DNA of 64,000 nt, from assembly GCF_001425685.1 (NCBI RefSeq), contig NZ_LMCY01000018.1, forward strand, positions 46,200 through 110,199, written 5' to 3'. Within the stretch, counting starts at the first letter, position 1, and each line of letters opens with the position of its first letter. Shown in pieces: positions 17,925 to 27,984 of this stretch. This DNA comes from Massilia sp. Root335 (lineage in GTDB: Bacteria > Pseudomonadota > Gammaproteobacteria > Burkholderiales > Burkholderiaceae_D). Made by a program: the position numbers and the translations under genes. Below the pieces are notes generated by a model. It was not told the origin of the DNA. It searched no databases and was given only the letters and a program-made list of their open reading frames with translations.

Positions 17925-18450
17925 GCACTCCCCGCTTCCCACATGCACTTGTTTTTCGGACAAATTATCAAACTCATATGCCGGGTTCACACTCGACCTG
18001 AGCACAAAATTCATTGGCCGAAATCAAGCTAACCGGTGGAAAGCTTGTCACATAGTCATTTCAGCACATGGTGACGAATTGTGGCGCACGCAAGTGTTTT
18101 TTTGGACTAATTTTGCAATTGCCGAGCTACACGAACTACTTGATTTACAACGAGAAACTTCTTCGAGTCGCGTTGGCAACTTTAAAGATAACAGCTGGCA
18201 AGGAAAATACAAGATTTAACAATGTAACCGACTGTACAGAACTTTATATGCGGAAAGTTCTAATTCCGCGGAGTACATAACGCCGGCGCGCACGGTCGCA
18301 CGCACCCGCTTTTCCGGCCCGTATTCCGATTTACGGTAAACTGAACTTCCACTTGTCAAAGCATCAGGGAACGTCGAAAAACCGGTTGCGCGTTGCGCGT
18401 TGCGCTCGCGGCGGTGTTCGAGGTCCCCAAACAGCCCCTAAAAGCATTCC

Positions 18451-19815
18451 ATGCAGAAAAAAGTATTCATCAAGACCTTCGGTTGCCAAATGAACGAGTA
18501 CGACTCGGACAAGATGGCGGACGTGCTGGGCGCGTCCGATGGGCTCGTACGCACCGACACGCCGGATGACGCCGACGTGATCCTGTTCAACACCTGCTCC
18601 GTGCGCGAAAAGGCGCAGGAAAAAGTGTTTTCGGACCTGGGCCGCCTCAAGGAACTCAAGCGCAGCAAGCCCGACCTGATCATCGGCGTGGGCGGCTGCG
18701 TCGCGTCGCAGGAGGGCGAGGCCATCGTCAAGCGCGCGCCGCACGTGGACATGGTGTTCGGCCCGCAGACGCTGCACCGCCTGCCGCAGATGATCCAGCT
18801 GCGCCGCCACACGGGCGCGGCGCAGGTCGACATCAGCTTCCCGGAAATCGAGAAGTTCGACCACCTGCCCCCGGCCAAGGTCGACGGCCCCATCGCCTAC
18901 GTGTCGATCATGGAAGGCTGCAGCAAATATTGCAGCTACTGCGTCGTGCCCTACACGCGCGGCGAGGAAGTCTCGCGCCGCTTCGAGGACGTGCTGACGG
19001 AAGTCGCCGGCCTGGCCGCGCAGGGCGTCAAGGAGATCATGCTGCTGGGGCAGAACGTGAACGCCTACCGTGGCGCGATGGAGTCGGGTGAAATCGCCGA
19101 CTTCGCCCTCTTGCTGGAATACGTGGCCGAGATCCCCGGCATCGAGCGCCTGCGCTTCGTCACCAGCCACCCCAAGGAATTCACCCAGCGCCTGATCGAC
19201 GCGTACGCGAAGATCCCGCAGCTGGTCAACCACCTGTACCTGCCCGTGCAGCACGGTTCCGACCGCATCCTGCAGGCGATGAAGCGCGGCTACACGGGCC
19301 TGGAATACAAATCGATCATCCGCCGCATCAAGGCGGTGCGGCCGGACATCTCGATCTCGTCCGACTTCATCGTCGGCTTCCCGGGCGAGACGGACGCCGA
19401 TTTCGAGGCGATGATGAAGCTCGTGGAAGACGTCGGCTTCGACAACAGCTTCAGTTTCATCTTCAGCAAGCGCCCCGGCACGCCGGCCGCCAACCTGGAA
19501 GACGATACCCCGCACGAGGTCAAGCTGGCGCGCCTGCAGCGCCTGCAGGCGCAGATCGACGCCAATACGCGCAAGACCAGCGCAAGCATGGTCGGCAGCG
19601 TGCAGCGCATCCTGGTCGAAGGTCCGTCCAAGAAAGGCGGCGGCGAACTCCAGGGACGCACCGAGAACAACCGCGTCGTCAACTTCTTCCCGGGCGCCGC
19701 CGGCAGCGACACGCTCGTCGGCCAGCTGGTCGACGTGCGCATCACCGAGAGCCTCGATTACACCCTGCGCGGCGACCTGGTCGCCAGCATTGATACGATT
19801 GCCAAAGCCAGTTGA
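18451..19815 (+). CDS. miaB: tRNA-2-methylthio-N6-dimethylallyladenosine synthase
   Basis: 454 residues. This radical-SAM methylthiotransferase adds the methylthio group to i6A37 of tRNAs reading UNN codons. The N-terminal UPF0004 domain carries the auxiliary cluster cysteines C12, C49 and C83; the radical SAM cluster is C157, C161, C164 in 'GCSKYCSYC'. A C-terminal TRAM domain follows. It starts an operon with phoH and ybeY, a conserved arrangement in Proteobacteria. Confidence 0.97.
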   Translation: MQKKVFIKTFGCQMNEYDSDKMADVLGASDGLVRTDTPDDADVILFNTCSVREKAQEKVFSDLGRLKELKRSKPDLIIGVGGCVASQEGEAIVKRAPHVDMVFGPQTLHRLPQMIQLRRHTGAAQVDISFPEIEKFDHLPPAKVDGPIAYVSIMEGCSKYCSYCVVPYTRGEEVSRRFEDVLTEVAGLAAQGVKEIMLLGQNVNAYRGAMESGEIADFALLLEYVAEIPGIERLRFVTSHPKEFTQRLIDAYAKIPQLVNHLYLPVQHGSDRILQAMKRGYTGLEYKSIIRRIKAVRPDISISSDFIVGFPGETDADFEAMMKLVEDVGFDNSFSFIFSKRPGTPAANLEDDTPHEVKLARLQRLQAQIDANTRKTSASMVGSVQRILVEGPSKKGGGELQGRTENNRVVNFFPGAAGSDTLVGQLVDVRITESLDYTLRGDLVASIDTIAKAS

Positions 19816-20930
19816 AAACGCCCACCCAGCCTTCGTACTTCACCCCCGAGCCGCTCGATAACACGCGGCTCGCCCACCTCTGCGGACCGCTCGACGAGAA
19901 CCTGCGCCAGATCTCGGCCGCCCTCGACGTGACCGTCTTCCGGCGCGGCGAACGCTTCATCGTCAGCGGCACCAACGCACAGCGTGCCGTCGAACTGCTC
20001 GAGCGCTTCTACGCCGTGGCCGACAAGGTCGTGCCGATCGAGGAGGTGCAGCTGGCGCTCGTCGAACAGCGCGCCGGCCTGAAACCCAAGGCCGCGGACG
20101 CCGACGCGCCGCCGCCGAAGGAACCCGGCGCCGCAGTCACCGAGGAAGCCGACAAGGGCGATGGCGCGGCCGACGACGAGGACCTGGTCAGCCCGATGCT
20201 CAAGACGCGGCGCCACGACCTGCGCGGCCGCACGCCGCACCAGATCCAGTACCTGAAAGCCGTGCTCGAACACGACATCAGCTTCGGCATCGGCCCGGCC
20301 GGCACCGGCAAGACCTATCTCGCCGTCGCCTGTGCCGTCGACGCCCTCGAACGCGACGCTGTCAAGCGCATCATCCTGACGCGTCCGGCCGTGGAAGCGG
20401 GCGAGCGCCTGGGCTTCCTCCCCGGCGACTTCGCGCAAAAGGTCGACCCTTACCTGCGTCCGCTGTACGACGCGCTGTACGACCTGCTCGGCTTCGACCG
20501 CACGCAGAAGCTGTTCGAGAAGCAGGTGATCGAGATCGCCCCGCTCGCGTTCATGCGCGGACGCACCCTGAACCACGCGTTCGTGATCCTGGACGAAGCC
20601 CAGAACACGACGGCCGAACAGATGAAGATGTTCCTGACGCGGATCGGCTTCGGCAGCAAGGCCGTCGTCACGGGCGACGTCACCCAGGTCGACCTGCACA
20701 AAACGCAGCGCAGCGGCCTCGTCGACGCCATGCACGTACTGAAGGACGTGCGCGGCATCGCCTTCACCCGGTTCTCCAGTGCCGACGTCGTGCGCCACCC
20801 GATGGTGGCCCGCATCGTCGACGCCTACGAAAAGTCCGCGTCGATGCAGGAACTCGGCGCACTCCCGGGCACCCTGTCGGGTGCCCCCTTGAATAAACCA
20901 GCCACCCGCCATGTCCGCAAAAAAGCATAA
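19812..20930 (+). CDS. PhoH-like ATPase
   Basis: 372 residues. An N-terminal KH-like region (about 20-75) precedes an acidic Ala/Pro-rich linker (about 95-125) and the PhoH P-loop domain with Walker A GPAGTGKT (161-168) and a downstream ILDEAQNTT Walker B. The only start near the miaB stop is TTG at 19812, overlapping it as TTGA; no suitable ATG follows until deep in the domain, so a rare start with translational coupling is inferred. It works with YbeY in RNA metabolism in other bacteria (exact reaction unsettled). Confidence 0.9.
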   Translation: MKTPTQPSYFTPEPLDNTRLAHLCGPLDENLRQISAALDVTVFRRGERFIVSGTNAQRAVELLERFYAVADKVVPIEEVQLALVEQRAGLKPKAADADAPPPKEPGAAVTEEADKGDGAADDEDLVSPMLKTRRHDLRGRTPHQIQYLKAVLEHDISFGIGPAGTGKTYLAVACAVDALERDAVKRIILTRPAVEAGERLGFLPGDFAQKVDPYLRPLYDALYDLLGFDRTQKLFEKQVIEIAPLAFMRGRTLNHAFVILDEAQNTTAEQMKMFLTRIGFGSKAVVTGDVTQVDLHKTQRSGLVDAMHVLKDVRGIAFTRFSSADVVRHPMVARIVDAYEKSASMQELGALPGTLSGAPLNKPATRHVRKKA

Positions 20931-21384
20931 CCTCGAACTGGACGTCCAGTACCCCGACACCCGCCTGGAAGCGGACATCACGCCCGCGATGGTCGAACGC
21001 TGGGTGCAGGAGTCCCTCCTCGGCCCGGCCGAACTGGCGATCCGCTTCGTCGACGCGCAAGAAGGCCAGACCCTGAACCGCGACTACCGCGGCAAGGACT
21101 ACGCCACCAACGTCCTCACCTTCGCCTACAACGAGGGCGCCGAACTCGCCGACGACGAACCGACGCAGGCCGACATCGTCCTGTGCACGGACGTGCTGCA
21201 GCGCGAAGCGGATGAGCAGAAGAAGACGGTCGAGGAACACGCGGCCCACCTCGTCGTGCACGGCGTGCTGCACGCGCAGGGCTTCGACCACGAGACGGAC
21301 GAGGAAGCGGAAGAGATGGAACAGCTCGAGCGCGACATCATGGAAGTGCTCGGGTATCCGGATCCGTACGCGGAGAACGAATAA
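20911..21384 (+). CDS. ybeY: Endoribonuclease YbeY (16S rRNA 3'-end maturation)
   Basis: 157 residues. The zinc site HGxxHxxGxDH is intact (H117, H121, H127). YbeY matures the 16S rRNA 3' end and takes part in 70S quality control. The gene overlaps phoH by 20 bp. In the same operon in other bacteria, an Mg/Co efflux protein of the CorC type often follows; here corC is nearby (24467) but separated by an opposing operon. Confidence 0.96.
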   Translation: MSAKKHNLELDVQYPDTRLEADITPAMVERWVQESLLGPAELAIRFVDAQEGQTLNRDYRGKDYATNVLTFAYNEGAELADDEPTQADIVLCTDVLQREADEQKKTVEEHAAHLVVHGVLHAQGFDHETDEEAEEMEQLERDIMEVLGYPDPYAENE

Positions 21385-21400
21385 CCGGTTCGCATGCGCG

Positions 21401-21455
21401 CGGCGACAAAGCTCGGCGGTAGAGGTACGGCGACAGAAGCGCGCCGGTAGAAGCA
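21401..21455. repeat. Imperfect tandem duplication next to repeat A1
   Basis: Units 21401-21427 and 21428-21455 both begin CGGCGACA and end with CGGTAGAGGTA or CGGTAGAAGCA. It lies between the ybeY stop and the class A repeat. Confidence 0.6.
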
Positions 21456-21534
21456 CGTCGTTCCCGCGCAGGCGGGAACCCAATGTGCGCGACCTGCCGG
21501 AAAACCTGGATCCCCGCCTGCGCGGGGACGACGG
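21456..21534. repeat. Class A extragenic palindromic repeat, copy 1
   Basis: Left unit CGTCGTTCCCGCGCAGGCGG... and the inverted right unit ...CCGCCTGCGCGGGGACGACG are spaced by about 25 bp. It separates the convergent ybeY and molybdenum hydroxylase genes and may act as a bidirectional terminator. Confidence 0.85.
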
Positions 21535-21536
21535 TT

Positions 21537-23816
21537 TCAGGCCTTCTTGAGCTGCTCCCCGATCGGCAGCTTGCGCACCCGCTTACCGGTCGCCGCGAAC
21601 ACCGCATTCGCCAGCGCCGGCGCGATGCCCGCCGTCCCCGGCTCGCCGATGCCGCCCGGGTCGTCGTGGCTGTTCACGATATAGACTTCCACGATCGGCG
21701 CCTCCGGCATGCGCATGACGCGGTAGTCGGAGAAGTTCGTCTGCTGCACCCGCCCCTTCTCGACCGTCACCTCGTCCCACAGCGCCGCGCTGGCGCCGAA
21801 CACGATGCCGCCCTCCATCTGCGCGACGATGGTGTCCGGGTTGACGTTCTGGCCGCAGTCCACCGCGCACACGACGCGGTGCACGCGCACGTCACCGTCC
21901 GGCCCCACCGACACTTCCGCCACCTGCGCCAGATAGCTGCCGAACGCGAACTGCGTGGAGACGCCCCGCCCCAGCTTGCGCCCCGCGACGGGCTTCAACG
22001 GCTTGCCCCATCCCGCCTTCTCGGCCGCCAGGTTCAGCACCGCCAGGGTGCGCGGCGATTTCTGCAGCAGCGCGCGGCGGAACGCGACGGGGTCCGTCTT
22101 GCTCGCATACGCCAGCTCGTCGATGAAGCTCTCGACGACGAACACGTTGTGCGTGGGGCCGACGCCGCGCCAGAACGCCGTCGCGAGGCCGGGCGGTTCG
22201 TGGCGCACGTACTCCACGCGGATGGCCGGAATCGAATACTGCAGGTCGGCCGCCGCTTCCACCGCATCCGGGTCGACGCCGTTCTTGACCATCGGCGGGG
22301 CGAAGCGCGCCATGATCGACGATCCCGTCACACGGTGGAACCAGGCCACGGGCATGCCCTTGTCGTCGATGCGCGCCGACATGCGGTCCACGTAGTACGG
22401 GCGGTACATGTCGTGCTGGATGTCTTCCTCGCGGCTCCAGATGATCTTCAGCGGCCCCTTGGCCAGCTTGGCGAATGCCACGGCCTGGATCACGTTGTCG
22501 ACTTCGAGCCGGCGCCCGAAGCCGCCCCCGATGTAGTGGTTGTGCACGCGGACCTTGTCGACCGGCAGCCCGGTGAGCTTCGCCGCGGCGCCCTGCGCCA
22601 GCGCGGGCACCTGCGTGCCGACCCAGATGTCGCAGCCGTCCGGCTTCAGGTCGACCGTGCAGTTCATCGGCTCCATCGTCGCGTGCGCGAGGAACGGGAC
22701 TTCGTAGACGACGTCGATGCGGCGCCCCGGACCAGCGTCCAGCGCCTTCAACGCGCCGCCCTTGTCCGTGGCGACGGCGCCCGTGTTCTGCGATACCTTC
22801 ATCATGTCGGCGACGATGCCGGCCAGGCTGACGTTGGCGTTGGCGCCGTCGTCGAAGCGCGGCGCGGCGGCCGCCAGGCCCTGTTTCGCGGCCCAGAAGT
22901 GGTCCGCCACGACGGCCACGGCGCCTTCGATGCGCAGCACCTGGCGCACGCCCTTCACCGCCATCGCCTTCTGCTCGTCGACGGCCGTCACCTTGCCCCC
23001 CAGGACGGGCGACGCCGCTACCGCCGCGATTCCCATGTTCGGCAGGCGCGCGTCGATGCCGAACTGCGCGGACCCGTTGACCTTCGCCGGCGAGTCGAGA
23101 CGCTTCACGGGCTTGCCGACCAGCGCGAACGTGGACGCGTCCTTGAGCTTGACCTCGGCCGGAAACTTCAGTTGCGACGCCGCGTCCACGACCTCGCCGA
23201 AATGGACGGACCGGTTCGACGCCTCGTGGCGGATCGTCCCGGCCACGACTTTCAGGTCGCCCGGCTCCACGTTCCAGTTCTTGGCCGCCGCCTGCACGAG
23301 CACCGTGCGGACCTTGGCGCCGGCCTCGCGCAGCGGTTTATACGTGGACCGGATCGACGTCGAGCCGCCCGTCACCTGGCCGCCCAGCAGCGCGTCGGCG
23401 TACAGCGAATTGTTCGCGGGCGCCTGCTCCAGTTTCACTTTCGAGAGATCGGCACCGAGCTCCTCGGCCAGCAGCATCGGCAGCGACGTGAACGTGCCCT
23501 GCCCCATCTCGACCTTGTGGATGATGAGGGTGACGATGCCGTCGCGGTCGATGCGGATGAAGGCGTCGTGCGCAAGGCCCGGCGGCTCGTTGGTCATGGC
23601 GGTCGAGGCCTGGCCGACGGCCTTCTCGGACGGCGGTTCCTTGCGGTCGCCGGACGGCGCCTCGCCGGGCCCCTGCTTGTGGCAACCGAACAGCGAGAAG
23701 CCGAACAGCAGGCTGCCGCCGCCGACGGCACCGGCTTTCAGCAACTGGCGGCGCCTGTTCGAGACGGCGGCCGCTTTATCCCCGGTGATCTGGTCCATGT
23801 GGTCGCCCTCTCTCAT
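21537..23816 (-). CDS. Molybdenum hydroxylase large subunit (isoquinoline 1-oxidoreductase beta-type), Tat-exported
   Basis: 759 residues. A twin-arginine signal ([15 protein letters not shown]) leads into a molybdopterin-binding aldehyde oxidase/xanthine dehydrogenase-type chain. Visible are '[14 protein letters not shown]', '[11 protein letters not shown]' and the C-terminal 'GIGEPGTAG', whose Glu is the catalytic base in this family. It should form a periplasmic enzyme with the small [2Fe-2S] subunit encoded just upstream, oxidising aldehydes or N-heterocycles; substrate unknown. No FAD subunit is present, as is usual for the IorAB type. ATG 23816 overlaps the upstream stop (ATGA); an alternative ATG is at 23798. 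Confidence 0.9.
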   Translation of the reverse strand: MREGDHMDQITGDKAAAVSNRRRQLLKAGAVGGGSLLFGFSLFGCHKQGPGEAPSGDRKEPPSEKAVGQASTAMTNEPPGLAHDAFIRIDRDGIVTLIIHKVEMGQGTFTSLPMLLAEELGADLSKVKLEQAPANNSLYADALLGGQVTGGSTSIRSTYKPLREAGAKVRTVLVQAAAKNWNVEPGDLKVVAGTIRHEASNRSVHFGEVVDAASQLKFPAEVKLKDASTFALVGKPVKRLDSPAKVNGSAQFGIDARLPNMGIAAVAASPVLGGKVTAVDEQKAMAVKGVRQVLRIEGAVAVVADHFWAAKQGLAAAAPRFDDGANANVSLAGIVADMMKVSQNTGAVATDKGGALKALDAGPGRRIDVVYEVPFLAHATMEPMNCTVDLKPDGCDIWVGTQVPALAQGAAAKLTGLPVDKVRVHNHYIGGGFGRRLEVDNVIQAVAFAKLAKGPLKIIWSREEDIQHDMYRPYYVDRMSARIDDKGMPVAWFHRVTGSSIMARFAPPMVKNGVDPDAVEAAADLQYSIPAIRVEYVRHEPPGLATAFWRGVGPTHNVFVVESFIDELAYASKTDPVAFRRALLQKSPRTLAVLNLAAEKAGWGKPLKPVAGRKLGRGVSTQFAFGSYLAQVAEVSVGPDGDVRVHRVVCAVDCGQNVNPDTIVAQMEGGIVFGASAALWDEVTVEKGRVQQTNFSDYRVMRMPEAPIVEVYIVNSHDDPGGIGEPGTAGIAPALANAVFAATGKRVRKLPIGEQLKKA

Positions 23817-24268
23817 GCCTGGCCGGAAGCGATCTTGATCGCCTTGCGGATGCGGTTATAGGTCCCACAGCGGCAGATATTGCCGGCCATGGCGTTGTCG
23901 ATGTCGGCGTCGCCCGGTTTCGGGGTCGCGTGCAGCAGCGCGGTGGCCGACATGATCTGGCCCGACTGGCAATAGCCGCACTGGACGACGTCGATCTTGC
24001 GCCACGCGTCCTGCACCCTGGCCCCGACGGGGTCGTTGGCGATCGCCTCGATGGTCGTGATCTTCTTGCCGGCCGCGGCCGACACGGGCGTCACGCACGA
24101 GCGGATCGCCTGGCCGTCCAGGTGCACGGTGCAGGCGCCGCACAGGGCGGCGCCGCAGCCGAACTTGGTGCCGGTGAGGCCCAGCACGTCGCGGATCGCC
24201 CACAACAGGGGCATGTCGTCGGGGATATCGAGGTCGGTGGTGGTGCCGTTGACGTTCAAGGCGGGCAT
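23813..24268 (-). CDS. [2Fe-2S] subunit of the molybdenum hydroxylase (isoquinoline 1-oxidoreductase alpha-type)
   Basis: 151 residues. The plant-type ferredoxin cluster is in '[12 protein letters not shown]...RSC' and the second cluster in 'CGYCQSGQ' and 'NICRCGTY'. It passes electrons from the molybdenum centre of its partner. Start ATG 24268 has AAAGGAA upstream. It lacks its own export signal and is probably carried out by the partner's Tat signal (inference). Confidence 0.93.
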   Translation of the reverse strand: MPALNVNGTTTDLDIPDDMPLLWAIRDVLGLTGTKFGCGAALCGACTVHLDGQAIRSCVTPVSAAAGKKITTIEAIANDPVGARVQDAWRKIDVVQCGYCQSGQIMSATALLHATPKPGDADIDNAMAGNICRCGTYNRIRKAIKIASGQA

Positions 24269-24296
24269 GGGGGTTCCTTTCCGTAGCAGATTGCCA

Positions 24297-24302
24297 ACTA
24301 TA
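24297..24302 (-). promoter_or_regulatory. -10 box for the molybdenum hydroxylase operon
   Basis: TATAGT on the minus strand, about 29 bp upstream of the small-subunit ATG. No clear -35 was seen at 16-18 bp. Confidence 0.4.
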
Positions 24303-24466
24303 GGACGAACACTGAAGGCAATGGCGCACGAGTCATGGCCATACTGCCAACTCGCAGGATAGCGCGAATAGCAAGAGTCCGCCCGGGCCCGGTGCTGCAT
24401 AAAAATCAGGCACGACGGCTTTTGGTGTATCCTATGGCCCATCGCAACAACGGCTTCACGCCAACT

Positions 24467-25345
24467 ATGCCCGAGCACCCTGCTGACGTCCGCACGGACG
24501 CCAAAACCCACCGATCGCTGTTCGAACGGTTGACCGCACTGATTTCCCCGGAACCCGAAAACCGCGCCGAGCTGCTCGAAGTGCTGCACGACGCGCACGA
24601 ACGCAATCTCATCGACGCCGACGCCCTCTCCATGATCGAAGGCGTGTTCCAGGTGTCCGACCTGTCGGTGCGCGACATCATGATCCCGCGCTCCCAGATG
24701 GACGTGATCGACATCACCAAGCCGATCGAGGAATGGCTGCCGATCGTGCTGGAAACGGCGCACTCGCGCTTCCCAGCCATCGAGGGCGAGCGCGACAAAG
24801 TGGTCGGCATCCTGCTCGCCAAGGACCTGCTGCGCTACTACGCGGAAGAATCGTTCGACGTGCGCGACATGCTGCGCCCGGCGATCTTCATCCCGGAATC
24901 GAAGCGCCTGAACGTCCTGCTGCGCGACTTCCGCGCGAACCACAACCACATGGCCATCGTCGTCGACGAGTACAGCGGCGTGGCCGGCCTGATCACCATC
25001 GAAGACGTGCTGGAACAGATCGTCGGCGACATCGAGGACGAGTACGACTTCGACGAGGAAGAGGACAACATCCTCTCCATCAAGGAAGGCCAGCACGGCC
25101 CGCGCTGGCGCGTGAAGGCGCTGACGGAGATCGAGCAGTTCAACGAAGAAATCGGCGTCGACCTGCCCGAGGACGACGTCGACACCATCGGCGGCCTCGT
25201 CGCGAGCCACCTGGGCCGCATGCCGCACAAGGGCGAAGTCTTCGACCTCGAAAACCTGCGCTTCGAAGTGCTGCGCGCCGACGCGCGCCAGATCCACGTG
25301 CTGCTGGTCGAAAAACTCCCGGCCGCCGACGACGATCACGATTGA
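24467..25345 (+). CDS. CorC/HlyC-type CBS-domain protein
   Basis: 292 residues. A short N-terminal helical part is followed by a CBS pair ('[15 protein letters not shown]', '[20 protein letters not shown]') and a C-terminal CorC/HlyC domain ('[16 protein letters not shown]'). CorC proteins are linked to Mg2+/Co2+ efflux; the four-helix membrane domain is absent, as is usual for CorC. It is 13 bp upstream of lnt, a conserved pairing. The start is uncertain: ATG 24467 matches how I recall close relatives beginning, while ATG 24434 is in frame; neither has a good ribosome site. A -10-like TATCCT is at 24428-24433. Confidence 0.88.
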   Translation: MPEHPADVRTDAKTHRSLFERLTALISPEPENRAELLEVLHDAHERNLIDADALSMIEGVFQVSDLSVRDIMIPRSQMDVIDITKPIEEWLPIVLETAHSRFPAIEGERDKVVGILLAKDLLRYYAEESFDVRDMLRPAIFIPESKRLNVLLRDFRANHNHMAIVVDEYSGVAGLITIEDVLEQIVGDIEDEYDFDEEEDNILSIKEGQHGPRWRVKALTEIEQFNEEIGVDLPEDDVDTIGGLVASHLGRMPHKGEVFDLENLRFEVLRADARQIHVLLVEKLPAADDDHD

Positions 25346-25358
25346 CGCGGGACCTGCA

Positions 25359-26936
25359 GTGTTGGCATCCAGTCTGAACCCGCGGCGCCGCCGCAAGCCC
25401 GCCGTGGCGCCCGATCCCGCGCTGCGCGGCACGCGGCCGAGCGCCGCGGGCCTCATCGTGGCGGCCCTCGCCGGCGCCTCGAGCCTGTTCTCGTTCGAAC
25501 CCTTCGGCTGGTGGCCGCTCCAGTTCATCGCGCTCGCCTACCTGTTCTACCAGGTCGGCATGGGCAGCTCGACCCGCCGCGCCGTGTTCCTCGGCTGGGC
25601 GTTCGGCTTCGGCTGGTCGGTGGCCGGCATGCACTGGCTGTATATTGCGCTGAACCGCTTCGGCGGCCTGCCGGCCGTGCTGTCCGCGATCGCCATCGCT
25701 TTGCTGGGCCTGTACATGGGACTGTTCGGCGCGTTCGCGGCCGGCGCCGCGTCCTGGCTGCGCAAACGCTGGGCGCTGCAGGTAGCAGCGTTCCTGCTGC
25801 TCGTCTTCCCCGTTTGCTGGGGCGTGTCGGAATGGATGCGCGGCTGGGTGTTCACCGGTTTTCCCTGGGCGGCATCCGGCTATGCGCATGTGGCGGCGCC
25901 CCTCGGCGGCTTCGCGCCGGTCCTCGGCGTGTACGGCATCGGCGTGCTGGTCGCCATGTGCGCGGGCTGCATCGCGATGCTGACCCAGCGCCGCAAGCTG
26001 CCGGCGATCGGCCTGTTCGCCGCGCTGCTGCTGGCCGGCTGGGGCCTGAAGCACGTCGCCTGGACCGAACCTGCCGGCAAACCGCTCACCGTGCGCCTGC
26101 TGCAGGGGAACATCCGCCAGGACGAGAAATTCAGCGCCGAGCACCTGGGCGAGATCCTCGTGCGCTACCGCGACATGATGACGGCCGCGCCGGCCGACCT
26201 GATCGCGGCGCCGGAAACGGCGATCCCCGTGTTCCCGAACCAGCTCCCGCCCGACTATCTGCAGACGTTCCGCGACTACGCGGCGCGCACCGGCAGCGCC
26301 TACCTGTTCGGGATTCCTCTCGCCACAAGCATGACGGTGTACGCGAACAGCGTGGCCGGCATCGGTCCGCAGGGACAGTCCTACCGCTACGACAAGCAGC
26401 ACCTGGTGCCGTTCGGCGAATTCATCCCGACGGGCTTCCGCTGGTTCACGGACCTGATGCAGATCCCGCTGGGCGATTTCACGCGCGGCCCGGCCGTGCA
26501 GGCGCCGTTCGCCGTGAAGGACCAGCGGGTGCTGCCGAACGTCTGCTACGAAGACGTATTCGGCGAAGAGATCGCGCACAACCTGCGCGCGGAAGCGCAA
26601 CCGGCGACGGTGCTGCTGAACGTGTCGAACCTCGCGTGGTACGGCGAATCGGTGGCGATCCCGCAGCACCTGCAGATCTCGCGCATGCGCACGCTCGAGA
26701 CGGGCCGCCCGATGCTGCGCGCCACGAACAACGGCGCCACCGCCGTCATCGACGGCCGCGGGAACGTGCAGGCGCTGCTGCCGTTCTATCGCCAGGGCAC
26801 GCTGGCGGCCACGGTGCAGGGCATGGCCGGCAGCACGCCGTACATCCGCTTCGGCAACCTGCTGTTCCTGGCCCTGGGCGCGTTGCTGCTGGGTGGCGCC
26901 TGGTTCGCGGGACGGCGCCGGCAGACGACCGGATAA
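25359..26936 (+). CDS. lnt: Apolipoprotein N-acyltransferase
   Basis: 525 residues. Lnt adds the third acyl chain to the N-terminal Cys of lipoproteins at the periplasmic face of the inner membrane. About seven hydrophobic helices precede a nitrilase-type domain whose triad is visible: E286 ('APETAIP'), K346 ('[12 protein letters not shown]') and C396 ('NVCYEDVFG'). The start is a GTG at 25359, 13 bp after corC. A last helix is near the C-terminus. Confidence 0.95.
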   Translation: MLASSLNPRRRRKPAVAPDPALRGTRPSAAGLIVAALAGASSLFSFEPFGWWPLQFIALAYLFYQVGMGSSTRRAVFLGWAFGFGWSVAGMHWLYIALNRFGGLPAVLSAIAIALLGLYMGLFGAFAAGAASWLRKRWALQVAAFLLLVFPVCWGVSEWMRGWVFTGFPWAASGYAHVAAPLGGFAPVLGVYGIGVLVAMCAGCIAMLTQRRKLPAIGLFAALLLAGWGLKHVAWTEPAGKPLTVRLLQGNIRQDEKFSAEHLGEILVRYRDMMTAAPADLIAAPETAIPVFPNQLPPDYLQTFRDYAARTGSAYLFGIPLATSMTVYANSVAGIGPQGQSYRYDKQHLVPFGEFIPTGFRWFTDLMQIPLGDFTRGPAVQAPFAVKDQRVLPNVCYEDVFGEEIAHNLRAEAQPATVLLNVSNLAWYGESVAIPQHLQISRMRTLETGRPMLRATNNGATAVIDGRGNVQALLPFYRQGTLAATVQGMAGSTPYIRFGNLLFLALGALLLGGAWFAGRRRQTTG

Positions 26937-26950
26937 AATAAGCGATTCAC

Positions 26951-26980
26951 TTCAAGCCAATCAGTAAAACCCGCTAGAAT
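26951..26980 (+). promoter_or_regulatory. Promoter of glyQ-glyS
   Basis: TTCAAG at 26951-26956, an 18-bp spacer and TAGAAT at 26975-26980. The leader then contains a CGCGCG-CCGTG-CGCGCG hairpin at 27007-27023. Confidence 0.5.
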
Positions 26981-27058
26981 TGGTGTTTTAGCAAACCCGC
27001 CGTGTACGCGCGCCGTGCGCGCGACGCCTCAGGCAGTCGCAGGCTCCAAGTCAATAAT

Positions 27059-27964
27059 ATGCTTACATTCCAACAAATCATCCTGACGTTGCAAACCTAC
27101 TGGGACAAACAGGGTTGCGCCCTGCTCCAGCCGTACGACATGGAAGTCGGCGCGGGCACCTTCCACACCGGCACCTTCCTGCGCGCGATCGGACCGGAAC
27201 CCTGGCGCGCCGCCTACGTGCAACCGTCGCGCCGCCCCAAGGATGGCCGCTACGGCGATAACCCGAACCGCCTGCAGCACTATTACCAGTACCAGGTCGT
27301 CCTGAAACCGGCGCCGGAAAACATCCTCGACCTGTACCTCGGTTCGCTGGAAGCGCTGGGCCTGGACCTGAAAAAGAACGACGTGCGCTTCGTCGAGGAC
27401 GACTGGGAAAGCCCGACCCTCGGCGCCTGGGGCCTCGGCTGGGAAGTCTGGCTGAACGGCATGGAAGTCACGCAGTTCACCTACTTCCAGCAGGTCGGCG
27501 GCCTCGATTGCAAGCCCGTGCTTGGCGAGATCACGTACGGCATCGAGCGCCTGGCCATGTACCTGCAGGGCGTCGAGAACGTCTACGACCTCGTGTGGAC
27601 CGAGTGGGAAGAGAACGGGGAAAAGAAGTCGCTGAGCTACGGCGACGTGTTCCACCAGAACGAAGTCGAACAGTCGACCTACAACTTCGAACATTCGAAC
27701 ACCGACCTGCTGTTCCAGGCCTTCAATAATCACGAGAGCGAAGCCAAGCGCCTGATCGAACTGGCGCTCACGCTGCCGGCGTACGAACAGATCATGAAGG
27801 CCTCGCACAGCTTCAACATGCTGGATGCGCGCGGCGCCATCTCCGTCACCGAGCGCGCCGCCTACATCGGCCGCGTGCGCACCCTGTCGCGCCTCGTCGC
27901 CCAGGCCTATTACGATTCGCGCGAGAAGCTGGGCTTCCCGATGCTGCCGAAAGCGGCCGCCTGA
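27059..27964 (+). CDS. glyQ: Glycine--tRNA ligase alpha subunit
   Basis: 301 residues, standard length for the alpha chain of the heterotetrameric bacterial glycyl-tRNA synthetase. It begins '[20 protein letters not shown]' as in other GlyQ proteins and contains '[19 protein letters not shown]'. An upstream open frame to 27002 is disregarded because homology begins at 27059. It is 20 bp upstream of glyS. Confidence 0.98.
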   Translation: MLTFQQIILTLQTYWDKQGCALLQPYDMEVGAGTFHTGTFLRAIGPEPWRAAYVQPSRRPKDGRYGDNPNRLQHYYQYQVVLKPAPENILDLYLGSLEALGLDLKKNDVRFVEDDWESPTLGAWGLGWEVWLNGMEVTQFTYFQQVGGLDCKPVLGEITYGIERLAMYLQGVENVYDLVWTEWEENGEKKSLSYGDVFHQNEVEQSTYNFEHSNTDLLFQAFNNHESEAKRLIELALTLPAYEQIMKASHSFNMLDARGAISVTERAAYIGRVRTLSRLVAQAYYDSREKLGFPMLPKAAA

Positions 27965-27984
27965 GAACAGAACAAGACAACACC

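Larger units (their letters stand above)
17694..18450. other. 757-bp gene-poor region upstream of miaB
   Basis: No convincing ORF. Contents: the promoter of the HTH gene with dyad GTTC-TTTTAC-GAAC (17719-17732); a GC-rich hairpin with T run at 17891-17924; an AT-rich block at 17940-18280 with an imperfect ~30-bp direct repeat (17942-17972 and 18087-18119); and the miaB leader. The short ORF at 18068-18280 has codon use unlike the neighbours. Confidence 0.6.

Noticed and set aside
18068..18280. 70-codon ORF in the miaB upstream region
   Set aside because: AT-rich, no ribosome site, codon use unlike the neighbours and no recognisable domain.
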